A stretch of 15,535 nucleotides of DNA from an uncultured bacterium (GCA_943914435.1 CALUBY010000011.1:1-15535), one strand, 5' to 3'. Numbered from the stretch's first letter, positions 1 through 6,500 are shown. The notes: a model not told the origin generated them from the sequence alone. Made by a program: numbers and translations.

Positions 1-657
1 GTCTTTCACCATGAGACCTGTTACAAACTTTTCGCCAAGAACTTCCGTGGGCTCTGCATTAAGCACGGTCTTCATGTTTGGATGAGCAAGCACTTTCTCA
101 ACCGTAATAGCGTCTCCCTTGAAGGTGGCGTGGCGATGAATAAGGGTGACTGATTTTGCGTATGCAAGAAGCTGGGCAGCGGTCTCAAGGCCGGCGTTTC
201 CGCCCCCTACGACCGCAACATCCGCACCCGAGAAAAGAGGGCCATCGCATGAGGCACAGTAGGTGACACCCATGTTTTCAAACTTCTCGGCGCCAGGCAC
301 CATGAGCTTCTTTCTGCCTGCACCTGAGGCGATGAGCACGCTTCGAGCAGAGTAGGTCTTGCCGTCTCTCGTGGTGGCCATAAACACCCCCTCAGCCTTC
401 TCGAGCTTTTCAACGCGATCTCCTTCAACAATCTCGAGTACGTCGCTCTTGTAGGCTTCTAGGTGGGTTTTGAAGGACTTCTTAAGGTCATCACCAGAAA
501 TCTTTGTAGTACCAATCCAGTTTTCAATACCTTCAGAGACCGTGGACTGTCCGCCAATCTCTTCTGCTATAAGAACTGCCTTAAGACGTTTTCTTGCTGC
601 ATATACTCCTGCGGCTACTCCTGCGGGCCCGCCGCCGATGATGATGAGGTCGTTCAT
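1..657 (-). CDS. trxB: Thioredoxin reductase (TrxB-like FAD/NAD(P)H oxidoreductase), C-terminus cut off by the window
   Basis: Cytoplasmic flavoenzyme that passes electrons from NAD(P)H through FAD and a redox-active Cys pair to thioredoxin. Seen: N-terminal FAD Rossmann motif GGGPAG at about residues 8-13; redox motif CASCDG at 133-138 (E. coli has CATC at 135-138); second dinucleotide motif GGGNAG at 151-156; then VTLIHRHATF at about 171-180. 219 codons are present against roughly 310-320 for the family, so about a third is missing beyond position 1. Family members usually have HRR for the NADPH 2'-phosphate; here H175-R176-H177 could weaken NADPH preference (inference). The ATG at 657 is chosen because the FAD motif follows at the usual distance and an extended -10 box lies 6 nt upstream with no SD. 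It is the last gene of the minus-strand run, after the ftsZ terminator. Confidence 0.93.
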   Translation of the reverse strand, partial: MNDLIIIGGGPAGVAAGVYAARKRLKAVLIAEEIGGQSTVSEGIENWIGTTKISGDDLKKSFKTHLEAYKSDVLEIVEGDRVEKLEKAEGVFMATTRDGKTYSARSVLIASGAGRKKLMVPGAEKFENMGVTYCASCDGPLFSGADVAVVGGGNAGLETAAQLLAYAKSVTLIHRHATFKGDAITVEKVLAHPNMKTVLNAEPTEVLGEKFVTGLMVKD

Positions 658-663
658 TCGCCT

Positions 664-672
664 AGTATAGCA
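664..672 (-). promoter_or_regulatory. Extended -10 promoter of trxB, leaderless start
   Basis: Minus-strand reading is TGC-TATACT, then AGGCGA, then ATG. The -10 ends 6 nt before the start codon, so transcription should begin at or next to the A of the ATG. No SD is present and none would fit. The -35 position falls inside the ftsZ terminator stem and has no recognisable hexamer; the TGC extension probably compensates. Confidence 0.6.
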
Positions 673-702
673 AAATCCCCCGGAGTGCATCCGGGGGATT
701 TC
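672..702 (-). terminator. Rho-independent terminator of ftsZ
   Basis: Perfect 12-bp stem AAATCCCCCGGA / TCCGGGGGATTT with a 5-nt loop, starting 17 nt after the ftsZ stop. On the minus strand it leads into TTTTGC, and the last bases of this tract belong to the trxB extended -10, so terminator and next promoter are fused. Confidence 0.85.
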
Positions 703-718
703 GTATGAAGTAGAAAGG

Positions 719-2038
719 CTACTTCTTGTGACGACGTAGGAAGCTTGGGATAGCACCCCAGGTCTCGTCCTCATCATCAGCGGCATTGTTCTGTGCTGAA
801 GGAGGAGTGACGGTCTTCTGGATAGTCTGCTCTTCACGCGGCTTTGCAGTGACGAGAGGTTCCTCGCGGCGCTTTTCCATTTTTGGAAGCTCTCGCTCTT
901 CGGGGATTGGCTGAGGAGCAGGGGCAGGTGCTGGTGCTGGTGCTGGAGTTGGTGCTGGCACCGCCTCTTCGCGACGACCCATGTCGTTATAAATCTTTCC
1001 ACGGGACTCTGCCTGCTCTGCGGGCTGCATGGCAAAGAGCGAACGCTCGATACTTGCCTGATTGTGCTCGCTAGACTCACCCTCAGGGAAGCCGGTGGCG
1101 ATGACAATAATGCGAACCTGACCCTTCTTGAGCTTCTCGTCGCGCATGATACCGAAGATGACCTTTGCTGAAGGATCAACGGAGTCAGAAACCACCTTAG
1201 CGGCTTCCTGGACCTCGAGGATACCGAGGTCATCAGCACCAGCGACAACAAAGAGGACACCCTTAGCGCCTGTGATGGACACATCAAGAAGAGGGGAGTT
1301 AACGGCCTGTGCCGCAGCGTCTTGTGCGCGGCGGTCACCATCAGCAACACCAATACCCATGAGCGCGGGACCTGCGCCTTCCATGATGGCCTTGATGTCG
1401 TTGAAGTCAGTGTTGATTTCTCCGGGAGTAGTGATGATGTCTGAAACGCCTTCAACTGCCTGGCGAAGGATTTCGTCGGCCATAGCAAAGGCAGACTTTG
1501 CTGATGTCTGTGCCTCAACGATGGAGAGGAGTTTGTCGTTTGGAATGACGATGAATGCGTCAACTTCTTTTTTGAGTTCGTACAAACCGCGCTCGGCAAT
1601 TTCTTTGCGCTGTAGACCTTCAAAAAGGAACGGGCGCGTAACAACGGCGACGGTGAGTGCACCAATCTCTTTGGCAATCTTTGCAACAACCGGTGCGGCA
1701 CCGGTGCCGGTGCCACCTCCCATACCGCAGGTGATGAACACCATGTCAGAACCCTGGAGTGCTTCTTGGATTTCCTGACGAGTCTCCTCAGCAGCACGCT
1801 TGCCAAGTTCTGGGTTCATTCCCGCACCAAGGCCTTTGGTAAGATTGCGACCAATATGGATCTTTCGCTTCGCGAGGGAGCGATGAAGGTCCTGTGCATC
1901 GGTGTTCACCGCAATGAACTCGACGCCCTTCACCTTGGAGTTCACCATGTGGTTCACGGCGTTTCCGCCTGAACCTCCACATCCAACGACGCGGATGCGA
2001 GCGAAGGTTTCGACTTCTGGTTCTACACGCTTTGACAT
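719..2038 (-). CDS. ftsZ: Cell division protein FtsZ (tubulin-like GTPase)
   Basis: Polymerising GTPase that forms the cytokinetic Z ring at midcell. Seen: N-terminal nucleotide fold starting VVGCGGSGGNAVNHM (17-31); tubulin signature GGGTGTG at 107-113; T7 synergy loop NTDFNDIK at 209-216, with N209, D211 and D214 in the usual N-x-D-x-x-D pattern; C-terminal globular domain to about 316. A variable linker follows with a Pro-Ala repeat at 361-375. The last residues, WGAIPSFLRRHKK, match the conserved C-terminal peptide that binds FtsA. Length 439 aa is slightly above the usual 380-400 because of the linker. It follows ftsA by 119 nt, has its own promoter candidate, and ends at a strong terminator. 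No SD stands at the usual distance; AGGGA is about 17 nt away. Confidence 0.98.
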   Translation of the reverse strand: MSKRVEPEVETFARIRVVGCGGSGGNAVNHMVNSKVKGVEFIAVNTDAQDLHRSLAKRKIHIGRNLTKGLGAGMNPELGKRAAEETRQEIQEALQGSDMVFITCGMGGGTGTGAAPVVAKIAKEIGALTVAVVTRPFLFEGLQRKEIAERGLYELKKEVDAFIVIPNDKLLSIVEAQTSAKSAFAMADEILRQAVEGVSDIITTPGEINTDFNDIKAIMEGAGPALMGIGVADGDRRAQDAAAQAVNSPLLDVSITGAKGVLFVVAGADDLGILEVQEAAKVVSDSVDPSAKVIFGIMRDEKLKKGQVRIIVIATGFPEGESSEHNQASIERSLFAMQPAEQAESRGKIYNDMGRREEAVPAPTPAPAPAPAPAPQPIPEERELPKMEKRREEPLVTAKPREEQTIQKTVTPPSAQNNAADDEDETWGAIPSFLRRHKK

Positions 2039-2058
2039 ATATCGCTTGTAAGTGGTCC

Positions 2059-2187
2059 CTTAATAAAGTTCTGGTTCATCATACCAGGCTAAACCTGTGT
2101 GCAAAGACTGACAAAACGAGGAATCGTGCTGCAATTAAGTGCCCGTTTTGAGGAATGTTACGGCAAAAACTGCTTAATAAAGTTCTG
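2059..2187. repeat. 15-bp direct repeat at the ftsA 3' end and in the ftsZ leader
   Basis: CTTAATAAAGTTCTG occurs at 2059-2073 and again at 2173-2187. The second copy encodes the FtsA residues QNFIK near the C-terminus; the first is non-coding, in the ftsZ leader. The match stops at 15 bp on both sides. Confidence 0.75.
2078..2105 (-). promoter_or_regulatory. Probable internal promoter for ftsZ
   Basis: On the minus strand TTTGCA, a 16-nt spacer, then TATGAT preceded by TGG (extended -10). It lies between ftsA and ftsZ and would give a leader of about 32 nt, making ftsZ one of the few housekeeping genes here with a real leader. The -10 is good; the -35 is 4/6. Confidence 0.5.
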
Positions 2188-3330
2188 AACGGTAGTAATA
2201 ATCTCAGGAAGAGGGCCGCCTTGCTTCTTCGGAGTCTCAGTGTCGCCGGTAAGTCCCCATAGAGCGAGACCATAGGCGACCGCCCAGGTTGCGTCTTTCA
2301 CTTTTGTTTCGCTTGAAACTTTCAAGTCTGCGATACGCGACGGCAGGTTGAGTGTTCCTTTGGCAATGTCTGCAATAGAGCCCTGACCGGACGCGCCACC
2401 TGAGATAATGATGCCGGCCGGAAGGTTGCCGCGTCGTCCCAAAAGCTTCAGGTGCTTATCAATAAGCTCAAACATCGTACGGAAGCGGACGGTAACAATT
2501 TCGTCCACCTTCTTTCTTGGGTACATGTTTCCTCCAAGACGACCAAGCTTAAGACGCTCAGCATCTTCAAGGGAGACCTTGAACCCAAGAGCAAGGTCGT
2601 CGGTGATATTGGTTGAGCCAATAGGGAAGACCTTTACGGAAATAGGGAGACCCTCGTCATATACCACAATCGAAACCGTTTCAGCGCCGATGTTTGCAAG
2701 CACGCAGCCTTTCATCTTCTGGTCCTTGCTCAGGGTGACGTAGGACCCCGCGAGAGGTGAGGCCATGCGATCGATTATTTCGATGTTAGCCGCTTCTGCG
2801 GTGGTGGTTAGAATCGTTGCGTGCTGGGTGAGGCACGTGATGAAGAGATAGTCTGCGGTAAGACGTGTGCCTTTAAGACCAATCGGCTCGCCTAGTGACT
2901 TAGCGCCGTCGACACGGAATTCAAGCGGAATCTCATGGAGAACGGTTCGGTTGAGAAAACTCGGACGCGCTGCTTCACGTGCATTGTCGAGTACCTTTTC
3001 AAGATCGAGATCGGTGATCTCTTGATCAGCGCGAGAAATGATGGTTTCTCCCGATGCGCGGACCTCGTCAAGTGAAACCCCGCCAATCGCAAGAAATCCT
3101 TTGCGGATTGGGACTCGTGCACTCTGCTCAGCTTGCGTGCGTGCCTGGCGCACACTCTCGGCAGCATCCTCTGCATCAACAACATAGCCATGGCGCATGC
3201 CACGGCTCTCTGCAATGCCCGTACCAATGATATGAAGCTCAGGCCCGGACTCTGTCTGCACCTCTTCAACCACCACGACTTTCGTCTGGTGCGTGCCGAT
3301 ATCAATGCCTGTTGCGATTCGTCGGGACAT
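2158..3330 (-). CDS. ftsA: Cell division protein FtsA (actin-like membrane tether of FtsZ)
   Basis: ATP-binding actin-fold protein that anchors FtsZ to the membrane and recruits the divisome. Seen: phosphate-1 motif GIDIGTHQTKVVV at 8-20; the 1C subdomain region around 80-165; phosphate-2 region LANIGAETVSIVVYDEG at 211-227; adenosine motif IIISGGASGQGS at 307-318. The last residues, LPEIITTVQNFIKQFLP, form a plausible amphipathic helix like the FtsA membrane-targeting sequence. Residue 213 is Asn where E. coli FtsA has Asp; Asn is tolerated in some FtsA proteins. Length 390 aa is slightly short of E. coli (420). The start overlaps the end of ybeY by 29 bp, so the two are probably translated from one mRNA, and there is no SD. 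The pairing with ftsZ supports the assignment. Confidence 0.95.
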   Translation of the reverse strand: MSRRIATGIDIGTHQTKVVVVEEVQTESGPELHIIGTGIAESRGMRHGYVVDAEDAAESVRQARTQAEQSARVPIRKGFLAIGGVSLDEVRASGETIISRADQEITDLDLEKVLDNAREAARPSFLNRTVLHEIPLEFRVDGAKSLGEPIGLKGTRLTADYLFITCLTQHATILTTTAEAANIEIIDRMASPLAGSYVTLSKDQKMKGCVLANIGAETVSIVVYDEGLPISVKVFPIGSTNITDDLALGFKVSLEDAERLKLGRLGGNMYPRKKVDEIVTVRFRTMFELIDKHLKLLGRRGNLPAGIIISGGASGQGSIADIAKGTLNLPSRIADLKVSSETKVKDATWAVAYGLALWGLTGDTETPKKQGGPLPEIITTVQNFIKQFLP

Positions 3331-3736
3331 TTGAAGAGCTGTTTTTCGATTGGTTAGTAAGCCGCTTGAGCATCAAGCGTTCCTTACGTTCCATTGTAGC
3401 CCCGTGCTGCTCTCCCTTCAAATGTAAACATCCGTGGATAAACAAGAATCCGACGAATTCGGTGTACTCCATGTCATAGTCAGGTGCCTGCTTTTTTGCG
3501 ACCTCAAGACAAATAACTATCTCACCGGACTTCGTACCTGATTCGTACGAAAGAACATTCGGGACATAGTCCTTGTTGCGCAGACGTACATTCATCGACT
3601 GAGCGCGAGTCTTTCCGGCGAAGGCAAGTGACATGTCCCATCCGGGAAGGATGGTCTGGAGCGCGTCTTTAAACGGAAACGAAGGGACCGGAGACTTCGT
3701 GAAGTTCCGTATATCGAGGGTGCTTGTTTTGGGCAT
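3302..3736 (-). CDS. ybeY: Endoribonuclease YbeY (rRNA maturation factor)
   Basis: Zinc-dependent single-strand endoribonuclease needed for 16S rRNA 3'-end processing and ribosome quality control. The diagnostic motif HGxLHLxGxxH is intact: H101, H105 and H111 in IHGCLHLKGEQHG bind the metal. The segment upstream (MNVRLRNKDYVPNVLSY, about 48-64) matches the usual RxLN..YR..d..TDVLSF core in divergent form. Length 144 aa is typical. The basic, Ser/Asn-rich tail (about 128-144) is encoded by bases overlapping ftsA. It follows the rpsU terminator and has its own -10 box 7 nt upstream of the ATG. Grouping with rpsU fits a ribosome-related role. Confidence 0.93.
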   Translation of the reverse strand: MPKTSTLDIRNFTKSPVPSFPFKDALQTILPGWDMSLAFAGKTRAQSMNVRLRNKDYVPNVLSYESGTKSGEIVICLEVAKKQAPDYDMEYTEFVGFLFIHGCLHLKGEQHGATMERKERLMLKRLTNQSKNSSSNVPTNRNRH

Positions 3737-3743
3737 TATAAAA

Positions 3744-3752
3744 AGGATAGCA
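3744..3752 (-). promoter_or_regulatory. Extended -10 for ybeY-ftsA, near-leaderless start
   Basis: Minus strand TGC-TATCCT, then TTTTATA (7 nt), then ATG. It sits 16-24 nt after the rpsU terminator tract. No convincing -35; TATCCT is 4/6 to consensus but has the TGC extension seen at other starts here. Confidence 0.45.
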
Positions 3753-3767
3753 GATAGCGGGTATACG

Positions 3768-3789
3768 AAAAAAGCGCCCGAGGGCGCTT
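3768..3789 (-). terminator. Rho-independent terminator of rpsU
   Basis: Stem AAGCGCC / GGCGCTT with a 4-nt loop, followed on the minus strand by a run of Ts (TTTTTTCG), 5 nt after the rpsU stop. Confidence 0.85.
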
Positions 3790-3793
3790 GTCT

Positions 3794-4054
3794 CTACTTG
3801 CGACCGCGGGTCTTCCTTGCAGCGGGGTCAATCTTTCCGAGCTTTACCTGCTCGTTGTACTCAGCGATGCGTTCTCCGCGAACCATAGCGCGCATGTGGT
3901 CGACGTTCTTTGACTTCTCGCGAACATAGTAACGGCGCTTTCTGAGAGCACGAACGAGACCGAGGCCCTGACCTCGTCGAGAAAAGCGGCGGATAAGAGA
4001 CGCCGAACTCTCGTTCTTGTTGCGGCGGACCTCTACGCGTACGGCGTTTTGCAT
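3794..4054 (-). CDS. rpsU: Small ribosomal subunit protein bS21
   Basis: Small basic protein of the 30S platform near the 3' end of 16S rRNA. Seen: short N-terminal beta segment (AVRVEVRRNKNES), then an Arg-rich helical region with LIRRFSRR and LRKRRYYVREKSK that matches the bS21 pattern of a helix followed by R-R-x-Y/F-Y. Length 86 aa is longer than the roughly 71 aa of E. coli; the extra residues form a basic tail ending KTRGRK. Flanked by terminators, it is its own transcription unit. bS21 sits close to the anti-Shine-Dalgarno region, which is relevant in a genome where most starts lack an SD (inference). Confidence 0.9.
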   Translation of the reverse strand: MQNAVRVEVRRNKNESSASLIRRFSRRGQGLGLVRALRKRRYYVREKSKNVDHMRAMVRGERIAEYNEQVKLGKIDPAARKTRGRK

Positions 4055-4060
4055 AGGAGA

Positions 4061-4090
4061 ACCATAGCATAGAGGGGTATTTCCTGTCTA
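4061..4090 (-). promoter_or_regulatory. Promoter of rpsU, leaderless start
   Basis: On the minus strand TAGACA (5/6 to -35), an 18-nt spacer ending in TGC, then TATGGT, then TCTCCT, then ATG. The -10 ends exactly 6 nt before the start codon and no SD is present. The -35 starts 5 nt beyond the end of the preceding terminator stem. Confidence 0.65.
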
Positions 4091-4094
4091 GGAA

Positions 4095-4138
4095 CAAGAA
4101 ACCCCCGTTCTCCGGTGAAGGAGAACGGGGGTTTCTTG
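4095..4138 (-). terminator. Strong terminator after the HisRS-like gene
   Basis: Perfect 19-bp inverted repeat (CAAGAAACCCCCGTTCTCC and its complement) with a 6-nt loop, starting 7 nt past the stop of the HisRS-like gene. The 3' arm on the minus strand ends TTTCTTG followed by TTCC. Confidence 0.85.
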
Positions 4139-4144
4139 GGAGGG

Positions 4145-5302
4145 CTAAGCAACTGCCTTAAGACTCTCAATAAGGGACGAGAGCGGAATAAAGGTCTCGG
4201 TGTGCGTTGAACGCTCACGAAGGATGACATTGCGCTCGAGAGCCTCCTTGCGGCCCATAATAAGCAGATACTGAGGGTTATGGGTCTCTGCGAGGCGCAT
4301 TTGCTCGGTGAGAGACGCGACGCCCATAGCCTGAGTCATGGGGATACGTGCGCGACGGAGGTCTTCCGCAATCTTCATGCTCTCACGCTTTGCTTCGTCG
4401 CCGATATGTACGAATACGAAGCGAGGTGTTTTGAATTCCTTTACGGGTGCAAGCACGTCACGGTTTGTGGTGGTAATGCGAACAACCGCACCTACTGAGT
4501 GCACCGCGCTATTAAAGAAAGGGCGGGCAAGCTCATTGTATCGAGAACCCCAGGCATGCAGTGTGCCGTCTCCGTTTGGAATGGATAGATCGAAGCAGGT
4601 CTCGGCCCACGAGTTTCCATGGGAGAGGAGTGTAGGGGCGAGTTCGTACGGAGTGTCGGTTGTCTCAAGGTACTCAAGCAGACCTTCGAAGTGCCTACGA
4701 CTTGCCTCTGAAAGGTGATCGGTTGGGGACGGAAGTGTTTCAGAATCACCTTTTGCACGCGCAAGCATCTGAGCGGCCTCAAGAACATCACCTTCTTTTG
4801 CGCAGTTGACACATTCCTCAGGAAGTACCGGACCGTGCTTGCGGAAGAACACATTGAGTTCGCGTGCAAAGCGGCTCCGTGTCTCTTTATCTCCCATACT
4901 GTTTAGTCGCAGGGTAGGCTCGTTTTTTCCAAGGTCTTGCATGAGCGCGCGTACTGCTCGAATAAGTACGGCATCAGCAATGGCGTGCTCAACACCAAGG
5001 ACATGGAATTGAATCACTATTTGCTTTGGAGCAGGGCGGCCTTGGGCGGCGTTTGAGTGCCAGAAAAAAAGAGGCTGTGCTGCAGAAGGAGTGAGACCCG
5101 CATCACGGATTTGTTTAAGGAGTCCAACCACGTCCTTTGCGGACGGGTCGAGCGTATCAAGTGCACAGCTTTCCGGATAAGGTGCCTTTACGGTTTGTCC
5201 GCGACGCGCATGCGTAAGGGTTGAAAGAGGTGCGAATCCGTAATAGTTGCCGATGGCGTGTGCACGCTTGAGGATATCTGAAGGTTGAAGCGTGGTAGGC
5301 AT
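4145..5302 (-). CDS. Divergent histidyl-tRNA synthetase-like protein (class II fold, catalytic motifs eroded)
   Basis: The overall order matches HisRS: helix-rich start with YYGF (20-23), an ADA segment (109-111, cf. LADAE after motif 2), LNSMGD (133-138, cf. INSLG), the insertion region with CVNC (164-167), a HisA-like region YELAPTLLSHGNSW (219-232), a HisB-like WGSRYNEL (251-258, cf. GGRYDGL), and a C-terminal anticodon-binding-like domain from about 293 (FVFVHIGDEAKRESMKIAEDL). Key elements are missing: no N-terminal PRGTRD, no motif-1 Pro-x-x-Glu, no motif-2 Arg-Glu pair, and the HisA RGLDYYT is replaced by SHGNSW. It is 385 aa against about 420. It probably does not charge tRNA-His and may be a regulatory or scaffold paralogue comparable in principle to HisZ (inference). 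It starts 10 nt after lepB with no SD, so the two are probably one operon. Confidence 0.75.
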   Translation of the reverse strand: MPTTLQPSDILKRAHAIGNYYGFAPLSTLTHARRGQTVKAPYPESCALDTLDPSAKDVVGLLKQIRDAGLTPSAAQPLFFWHSNAAQGRPAPKQIVIQFHVLGVEHAIADAVLIRAVRALMQDLGKNEPTLRLNSMGDKETRSRFARELNVFFRKHGPVLPEECVNCAKEGDVLEAAQMLARAKGDSETLPSPTDHLSEASRRHFEGLLEYLETTDTPYELAPTLLSHGNSWAETCFDLSIPNGDGTLHAWGSRYNELARPFFNSAVHSVGAVVRITTTNRDVLAPVKEFKTPRFVFVHIGDEAKRESMKIAEDLRRARIPMTQAMGVASLTEQMRLAETHNPQYLLIMGRKEALERNVILRERSTHTETFIPLSSLIESLKAVA

Positions 5303-5312
5303 AAAAAAGATC

Positions 5313-5864
5313 TTACTGAATTGCTGTTACAGAGCCGGGAAGTACTCCAATCTCCCCTGCAGGCAAAAGGCGAATAAAGGCCCGACCCATGACATCGTGG
5401 GCAGGGAGGGCACCCCACGTGCGAGAATCTGAGCTTTTAGGACGATTGTCGCCCATCACAAAGTACTGGTCGGTCCCAAGAGAACGGTCGAGGGTGTACG
5501 TTGCATCTTCTGAAATCACATACGACTCATCAAGGGTTATTTCAGTACCGTCTGCTCTTGTTACGGTCGTGACACCTTCTTTTATGTGCACCGTCTCTCC
5601 GGGAAGACCAATAATTCGCTTAATGTAGAACACGCGCTCATCGTTTGGGTAGCGGAACACAACCACGTCGCCACGCTTAGGATCAGAGAAGCGATAGGTG
5701 AGCTGATCAACGATAAGATAGTCGCCGCTATCAAACGTTGGATACATACTTTCGCCTTCAACAACGAATGGTTGTGCGACGAAGAGGCGAATGGGGACGA
5801 CGATGATTACAGCCAGGATAACGAAGGTGAGTATTTCACGAAACGCTGTCCCAAGAACTTTCAT
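5313..5864 (-). CDS. lepB: Signal peptidase I
   Basis: Membrane-bound Ser/Lys protease that removes signal peptides from Sec/Tat substrates on the outer face of the membrane. Seen: one TM helix at about 9-29; catalytic Ser39 in EGESMYPT; general base Lys82 in YIKRIIGLPGE; box E MGDNRPKSSDSR at 137-148. A single TM and 183 aa resemble Gram-positive SipS-type enzymes rather than the longer E. coli LepB. The ATG at 5864 is supported by the best promoter in the window, whose -10 ends 6 nt upstream. Probable substrates nearby include the secreted protein that starts at 15365. Confidence 0.96.
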   Translation of the reverse strand: MKVLGTAFREILTFVILAVIIVVPIRLFVAQPFVVEGESMYPTFDSGDYLIVDQLTYRFSDPKRGDVVVFRYPNDERVFYIKRIIGLPGETVHIKEGVTTVTRADGTEITLDESYVISEDATYTLDRSLGTDQYFVMGDNRPKSSDSRTWGALPAHDVMGRAFIRLLPAGEIGVLPGSVTAIQ

Positions 5865-5870
5865 GAGGGC

Positions 5871-5898
5871 ATTGTATTCCTCTGAATCTGCACGTCAA
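5871..5898 (-). promoter_or_regulatory. sigma70-type promoter of lepB with leaderless start
   Basis: On the minus strand TTGACG (5/6), a 16-nt spacer, TACAAT (5/6), then GCCCTC, then ATG. With a normal discriminator the first transcribed base is the A of the start codon or within 1-2 nt of it. This is the clearest example of the start architecture seen throughout the window. Confidence 0.8.
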
Positions 5899-6001
5899 AT
5901 ACTTTTGTTTTTATTACGCTCAAAAGAGTACGCGCACGTGTTGTAAAAATCATTCCATGAACGCACTCACGTTGTTCTTTTCGATGTGTTTCTAGAGAAT
6001 G

Positions 6002-6025
6002 ACGCACATCAGTATCGTCGTGCGT
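6002..6025. repeat. Inverted repeat ACGCAC-N12-GTGCGT upstream of a promoter
   Basis: Perfect 6-bp arms at 6002-6007 and 6020-6025, ending 10 bp before the TTGACA at 6036. The position suits an operator for the 98-aa gene (inference). The remainder of the lepB/orphan divergent region (5899-6001) is AT-rich and shows nothing else recognisable. Confidence 0.3.
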
Positions 6026-6035
6026 AGAGAAACGA

Positions 6036-6064
6036 TTGACATAAGTACTTGTGTGTGCTACTAT
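6036..6064 (+). promoter_or_regulatory. Promoter of the 98-aa orphan gene
   Basis: Consensus TTGACA, a 17-nt spacer ending in TGC, then TACTAT. Transcription should start at about 6071, where TAGGTTCTAG begins. A perfect -35 with an extended -10 indicates strong expression. Confidence 0.75.
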
Positions 6065-6070
6065 ATATAT

Positions 6071-6164
6071 TAGGTTCTAGTTCGCATGAGCTAGTCGTTT
6101 CCTATGCGAGATGTGGGTGCACTACCTATGTCTCGCGTACGTAAAAAGTACATTGGAGAATTGT
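6071..6164 (+). promoter_or_regulatory. Structured 94-nt leader of the 98-aa orphan gene
   Basis: Two mutually exclusive stems can form. TCGCAT (6082-6087) pairs with ATGCGA (6104-6109), or GCGAGA (6106-6111) pairs with TCTCGC (6131-6136). The shared segment is 6106-6109. The SD GGAG lies at 6155-6158, 6 nt before the ATG, so a switch between stems could affect initiation (inference). The first ten bases match the start of the rpsA leader. Confidence 0.4.
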
Positions 6165-6461
6165 ATGAGCTATGCCCAGGTAGATGTTAAGGGCGGCCCT
6201 TCAGCCCGGGAAATTCAGCACGCACACCTCTGCAATACGCTTGGGAGTCGCGCACCCAAAATGGAATTCAGGATTGGTAGACCTGAGCAGAGTCTCGCTT
6301 TTATCTTGGAAAGAATCGAGGGTGATGGTGCTCAAAAATCCCCTCAGGAAACCTGGATTCTTCATGGATATGTTGATGACCAGGGAAGAAAAGGGATGAA
6401 CTGTATTATTCACTATCGCAGCGATACCGGAACGGGATCACTCACATACGTCTTCCCCTGA
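6165..6461 (+). CDS. Orphan 98-aa protein of unknown function
   Basis: I do not recognise this protein. It starts MSYAQVDVKGGPSAREIQ; an upstream in-frame ATG at 6111 is rejected because GGAG is placed 6 nt before the ATG at 6165. No signal peptide or TM segment is seen. It is mixed alpha/beta in character: a region with repeated charged residues (FRIGRPEQSLAFILERIEGDG, about 37-57) is followed by a hydrophobic/aromatic segment (ETWILHGYVDDQGRKG) and a C-terminal beta-like stretch ending SLTYVFP. It uses AGG and AGA arginine codons that are uncommon in its neighbours, hinting at a different origin. Strong promoter, long leader and a dedicated terminator show an independent, probably highly expressed unit divergent from lepB. 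Confidence 0.75.
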   Translation: MSYAQVDVKGGPSAREIQHAHLCNTLGSRAPKMEFRIGRPEQSLAFILERIEGDGAQKSPQETWILHGYVDDQGRKGMNCIIHYRSDTGTGSLTYVFP

Positions 6462-6500
6462 AAAACGGGCCCGGACGAGATTCATTTCTCATCCGGGCCC
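6461..6500 (-). terminator. Terminator for the minus-strand pilin gene
   Basis: Long stem GGGCCCGGA...TCCGGGCCC with four further pairs beyond a C-A mismatch and a 6-nt loop. The run of A at 6461-6465 gives a TTTTT tract on the minus strand only, so it serves the pilin transcript. It abuts the stop codon of the + gene. Confidence 0.75.

Noticed and set aside
921..960. Tandem GCTGGT-type repeat in ftsZ as a mobile or CRISPR-like repeat
   Set aside because: It simply encodes the Pro-Ala linker of FtsZ in frame.
1128..1778. 216-codon + strand frame inside ftsZ
   Set aside because: It is antisense to a fully motif-supported FtsZ, rich in Ser/Pro/Thr as expected of a complement frame, and has no promoter or SD.
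6111..6164. N-terminal extension of the 98-aa protein starting at an ATG at 6111
   Set aside because: No SD before 6111, while GGAG is placed correctly for 6165; the segment also takes part in the leader stems.
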